7,415 bases of DNA from Acidimicrobiia bacterium (GTDB taxonomy: Bacteria; Actinomycetota; Acidimicrobiia; Acidimicrobiales; Aldehydirespiratoraceae): NCBI GenBank assembly GCA_022824605.1, contig JAJDZO010000383.1, forward strand, positions 1-7,415, read 5' to 3'. How positions within the stretch are numbered: position 1 is the first letter of the stretch; the number at the start of each line of letters is the position of its first letter. Position numbers and translations under genes: made by a program. This document shows positions 5,485 to 7,415 of the stretch, piece after piece. The notes beneath the pieces are model-generated. The model searched no databases. It was not told the origin of the DNA and saw only the letters and a list, made by a program, of their open reading frames with translations.

Positions 5485-5858
5485 TGAGCGGTGTGGCGAT
5501 TACGGCTGGCGACGAGGCTCTTGGGGCGGTGGTGTACAACAGTGACGGGCTGGTGCCTGCCATTGTGCAGGACGCCTCCACCAAGGCTGTGCTGATGATG
5601 GCTTGGATGAGCGCCGAGACCCTGGCCCTGACCCTGGCCGAGGGCCGGACGGTATTCTGGAGCCGGTCACGTCAGGAGGTTTGGCGCAAGGGAGAGACCT
5701 CCGGCGAGCGTCAGTGGGTGCGCGAGGCCTACTACGACTGCGACGGCGACACGCTGCTGTTCGTGGTCGACCAGGACGGCGACGGCGCCTGCCACACCGG
5801 CCGCTACTCGTGCTTTTTCCGATCGTTCGGCGCTGATACTCCGGCTGACGGCCGCTGA
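5484..5858 (+). CDS. hisI: Phosphoribosyl-AMP cyclohydrolase
   Basis: A 124-residue cytoplasmic enzyme that opens the purine ring of phosphoribosyl-AMP, the third step of histidine synthesis. It is the monofunctional form, without a fused HisE pyrophosphohydrolase domain. Diagnostic motifs are LVPAIVQDASTKAVLMMAWM, FWSRSRQEVWRKGETSG (58-74), the metal-binding DCDGD (85-89), and ACHTGRYSCFF (102-112). The three cysteines expected to hold zinc are present (86, 103, 110), as are the three Asp for magnesium. ATG 5484 fits the family's usual N-terminus; the frame remains open to 5427, but those extra residues are not family-like. The next gene, trpE, begins 23 nt after the stop on the same strand, so co-transcription is likely. 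A 10-bp tandem repeat covers the stop codon. Confidence 0.95.
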   Translation: MSGVAITAGDEALGAVVYNSDGLVPAIVQDASTKAVLMMAWMSAETLALTLAEGRTVFWSRSRQEVWRKGETSGERQWVREAYYDCDGDTLLFVVDQDGDGACHTGRYSCFFRSFGADTPADGR

Positions 5859-5868
5859 CGGCCGCTGA
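5844..5868 (+). repeat. 10-bp tandem repeat across the hisI stop codon
   Basis: GCTGACGGCC occurs at 5844-5853 and again at 5854-5863, followed by a partial copy GCTGA (5864-5868). The first copy encodes the last residues of HisI, and the TGA inside the second copy is the stop codon. Because the period is not a multiple of three, copy-number change would alter the HisI C-terminus. Confidence 0.75.
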
Positions 5869-5881
5869 CAGTTCGGGCACC

Positions 5882-7411
5882 GTGCATCAGCCCAGCCAGG
5901 AAGAGTTCCGGGAGCTGGCCCGCGCCTACCGGGTGGTCCCGGTGTGGCGCGAGGTGCTGGCCGACCTGACCACGCCGGTGGCCGCCTTCGCCCGGGTGGT
6001 GGGATCAGGCGACGGCTTCCTGCTCGAGTCGGTGGAGCACGGCGAGCGCTGGAGCCGCTGGTCGTTCATCGGCCGCAACCCCATCGCCACCCTGGTGGCC
6101 CACGGCCGACAAGTGGAGGTGACCGGTCACCTCGGGGTGAACATCCCGCGCAACGACGGCATGCTGGCCGCGCTGGAGGTGCTGCTCGACCATTACCACG
6201 CCCCGGCGTTGGAGGGCCTGCCGCCGCTGCACGGCGGTCTGGTGGGCTATCTCGGCTACGACGTCGTTCGTGAGGTGGAGCACCTGCCCGACGTGCCCGT
6301 CGATGATTCGGGCCATCCCGATGCGGTGATGTCGCTGATCGGTGAACTCGCGGTGTATGACCATTGGCGGCAGCGGGCCACGCTGATCGCCAACGTGGTG
6401 GTGCCCGCCGGGGCCGACGATCGGCTGATCGACCGGCTCTACTACGAGGCCGTTCTGCGGGTGGAAGCCATCGCGGCCGACGGGGCCAAGCCGCTCGACG
6501 AACCCTTGGTTGCGCCGCCCGTAACCGCCGCCGCGGACGATTCAGAGTCGGTGGAGGTCACCTCCACCATGGGACTTGAGCGCTACTCGCACGCGGTCGA
6601 GGTGGCCAGGGAGCACATCTTCGCCGGCGACGTGTTCCAGGTGGTGCTGTCGCAGCGCTTCGATTTCGAGCTGGGCGCCGACGCTTTCGACGCCTACCGG
6701 GTGCTGCGCCAGGTCAACCCCAGTCCCTACATGTACTTCCTGAGACACGGTGGCATGGAGGTGGTCGGCTGCTCGCCCGAGCCGATGGTGAAGCTCCTCA
6801 ACGGCAAGGTGATCAGCCGGCCCATCGCAGGAACCAGACGCCGGGGAACGACCGACGCCGAGGACCGGCGCCTGGCGGCTGAGTTGGCTGAGCATCCCAA
6901 GGAGGTGGCCGAACATGTGATGCTCGTCGACCTCGCCCGCAACGACGTGGGACGGGTGGCCGAGTTCGGAACCCTCAACCTCGACGAGATGATGACCCTT
7001 GAGCGTTACAGCCATGTGATGCACCTGACGTCGCAGGTTTCGGCGAAGTTGGCTCCGTCGGCCACCCCCATCGACGTGTTGCGGGCCACCCTGCCTGCGG
7101 GCACTGTGTCGGGTGCGCCCAAGGTGAGGGCCATGGAGATCATCGACGACCTCGAGCCGACCAAGCGCGGTCCGTACGCCGGCGTGGTGGGCTACATCGA
7201 CTTCTCGGGCAACATCGACACCGCCATCACCATCCGCACCATGCTGGTCAAAGACGGGCGGGCGTCGGTGCAGGCCGGTGCGGGCATCGTGGCCGACTCC
7301 GTGCCCGAAGAGGAGCACGCCGAGTGCGTGAACAAGGCCAAGGCCCTGCTGGCCGCGGTGCCGGCAGCCCGGCGGATGACGCAGACCCGCAGGAAGACGG
7401 CCCGTCGGTGA
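5882..7411 (+). CDS. trpE: Anthranilate synthase component I
   Basis: A 509-residue enzyme that, with a glutamine amidotransferase subunit (TrpG, not in this window), converts chorismate to anthranilate, the first committed step of tryptophan synthesis. The N-terminal domain carries LLES (47-50), the site through which tryptophan normally inhibits the enzyme, so feedback control is probably kept. The chorismate-binding domain shows FQVVLSQRF, NPSPYMYFLR, GCSPEPMVKL, PIAGTRRRG (314-322), EHVMLVDLARND (344-355), LPAGTVSGAPK (404-414) and GAGIVADSVPEEE (466-478), all as expected. This pattern and the LLES site favour TrpE over PabB. GTG 5882 is the only reasonable start: a stop lies in frame at 5846 and the next Met is about 90 residues in. 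It lacks a clear Shine-Dalgarno sequence, so translation may depend on hisI upstream. No leader peptide with Trp codons fits in the 23-nt gap. The tail is basic (RRMTQTRRKTARR). Confidence 0.95.
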   Translation: MHQPSQEEFRELARAYRVVPVWREVLADLTTPVAAFARVVGSGDGFLLESVEHGERWSRWSFIGRNPIATLVAHGRQVEVTGHLGVNIPRNDGMLAALEVLLDHYHAPALEGLPPLHGGLVGYLGYDVVREVEHLPDVPVDDSGHPDAVMSLIGELAVYDHWRQRATLIANVVVPAGADDRLIDRLYYEAVLRVEAIAADGAKPLDEPLVAPPVTAAADDSESVEVTSTMGLERYSHAVEVAREHIFAGDVFQVVLSQRFDFELGADAFDAYRVLRQVNPSPYMYFLRHGGMEVVGCSPEPMVKLLNGKVISRPIAGTRRRGTTDAEDRRLAAELAEHPKEVAEHVMLVDLARNDVGRVAEFGTLNLDEMMTLERYSHVMHLTSQVSAKLAPSATPIDVLRATLPAGTVSGAPKVRAMEIIDDLEPTKRGPYAGVVGYIDFSGNIDTAITIRTMLVKDGRASVQAGAGIVADSVPEEEHAECVNKAKALLAAVPAARRMTQTRRKTARR

Positions 7412-7415
7412 CGGC
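7408..7415 (+). other. Possible start of the next gene, overlapping trpE
   Basis: The trpE stop is embedded in GTGA (7408-7411), the typical 4-nt start/stop overlap of coupled genes, followed by ACGGC to the window edge. In actinobacteria a small Trp-associated membrane protein or trpC often comes next, but only three codons at most are visible, so identity cannot be judged. Confidence 0.25.

Noticed and set aside
6542..7318. A 258-codon minus-strand frame inside trpE.
   Set aside because: It overlaps the conserved chorismate-binding domain of trpE and has no recognisable features.

Overview
The window is high-GC and gene-dense and reads as actinobacterial chromosome. Four things suggest this: the base composition, GTG starts, a DUF222-HNH (13E12-type) gene (a family typical of actinobacteria), and hisI followed directly by trpE. 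The start-proximal TANNNT boxes, which look like leaderless promoters, also fit. An Acidimicrobiia-like lineage is my guess from the style of the proteins and cannot be proven here.

Layout. (1) 2-2307 (+): the 3' part of a BMP-family substrate-binding lipoprotein gene, then its double-ATPase ABC subunit. This is the left part of a nucleoside/simple-sugar uptake operon; the usual two permease genes do not follow. (2) 2417-2887 (+): a GroES-like (chaperonin-10) gene with no groEL beside it, whose N-terminus is a basic pentapeptide tail encoded by a 15-bp tandem repeat. (3) 2896-3484 (+): a MazE-like ribbon-helix-helix antitoxin and a MazF/PemK toxin, overlapping by 7 nt, behind a probable leaderless promoter with short palindromes around it. 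(4) 3619-5269 (-): a DUF222-HNH endonuclease-like gene, split by one apparent extra base at 4769/4770 and carrying a 21-bp x3 repeat near its C-terminus. (5) 5484-7411 (+): hisI (histidine synthesis) and trpE (tryptophan synthesis), probably co-transcribed. The last bases allow a further gene overlapping trpE by 4 nt.

The transporter and the hisI-trpE pair are ordinary housekeeping. The toxin-antitoxin pair and the broken HNH gene lie between them as a small accessory patch. I saw no tRNA, rRNA, CRISPR array, insertion sequence or phage genes. I do not see a convincing new multi-gene system. The items most worth a second look are the repeat-encoded tail of the GroES-like protein, the single-base break of the HNH gene, and the palindromes at the toxin-antitoxin promoter.
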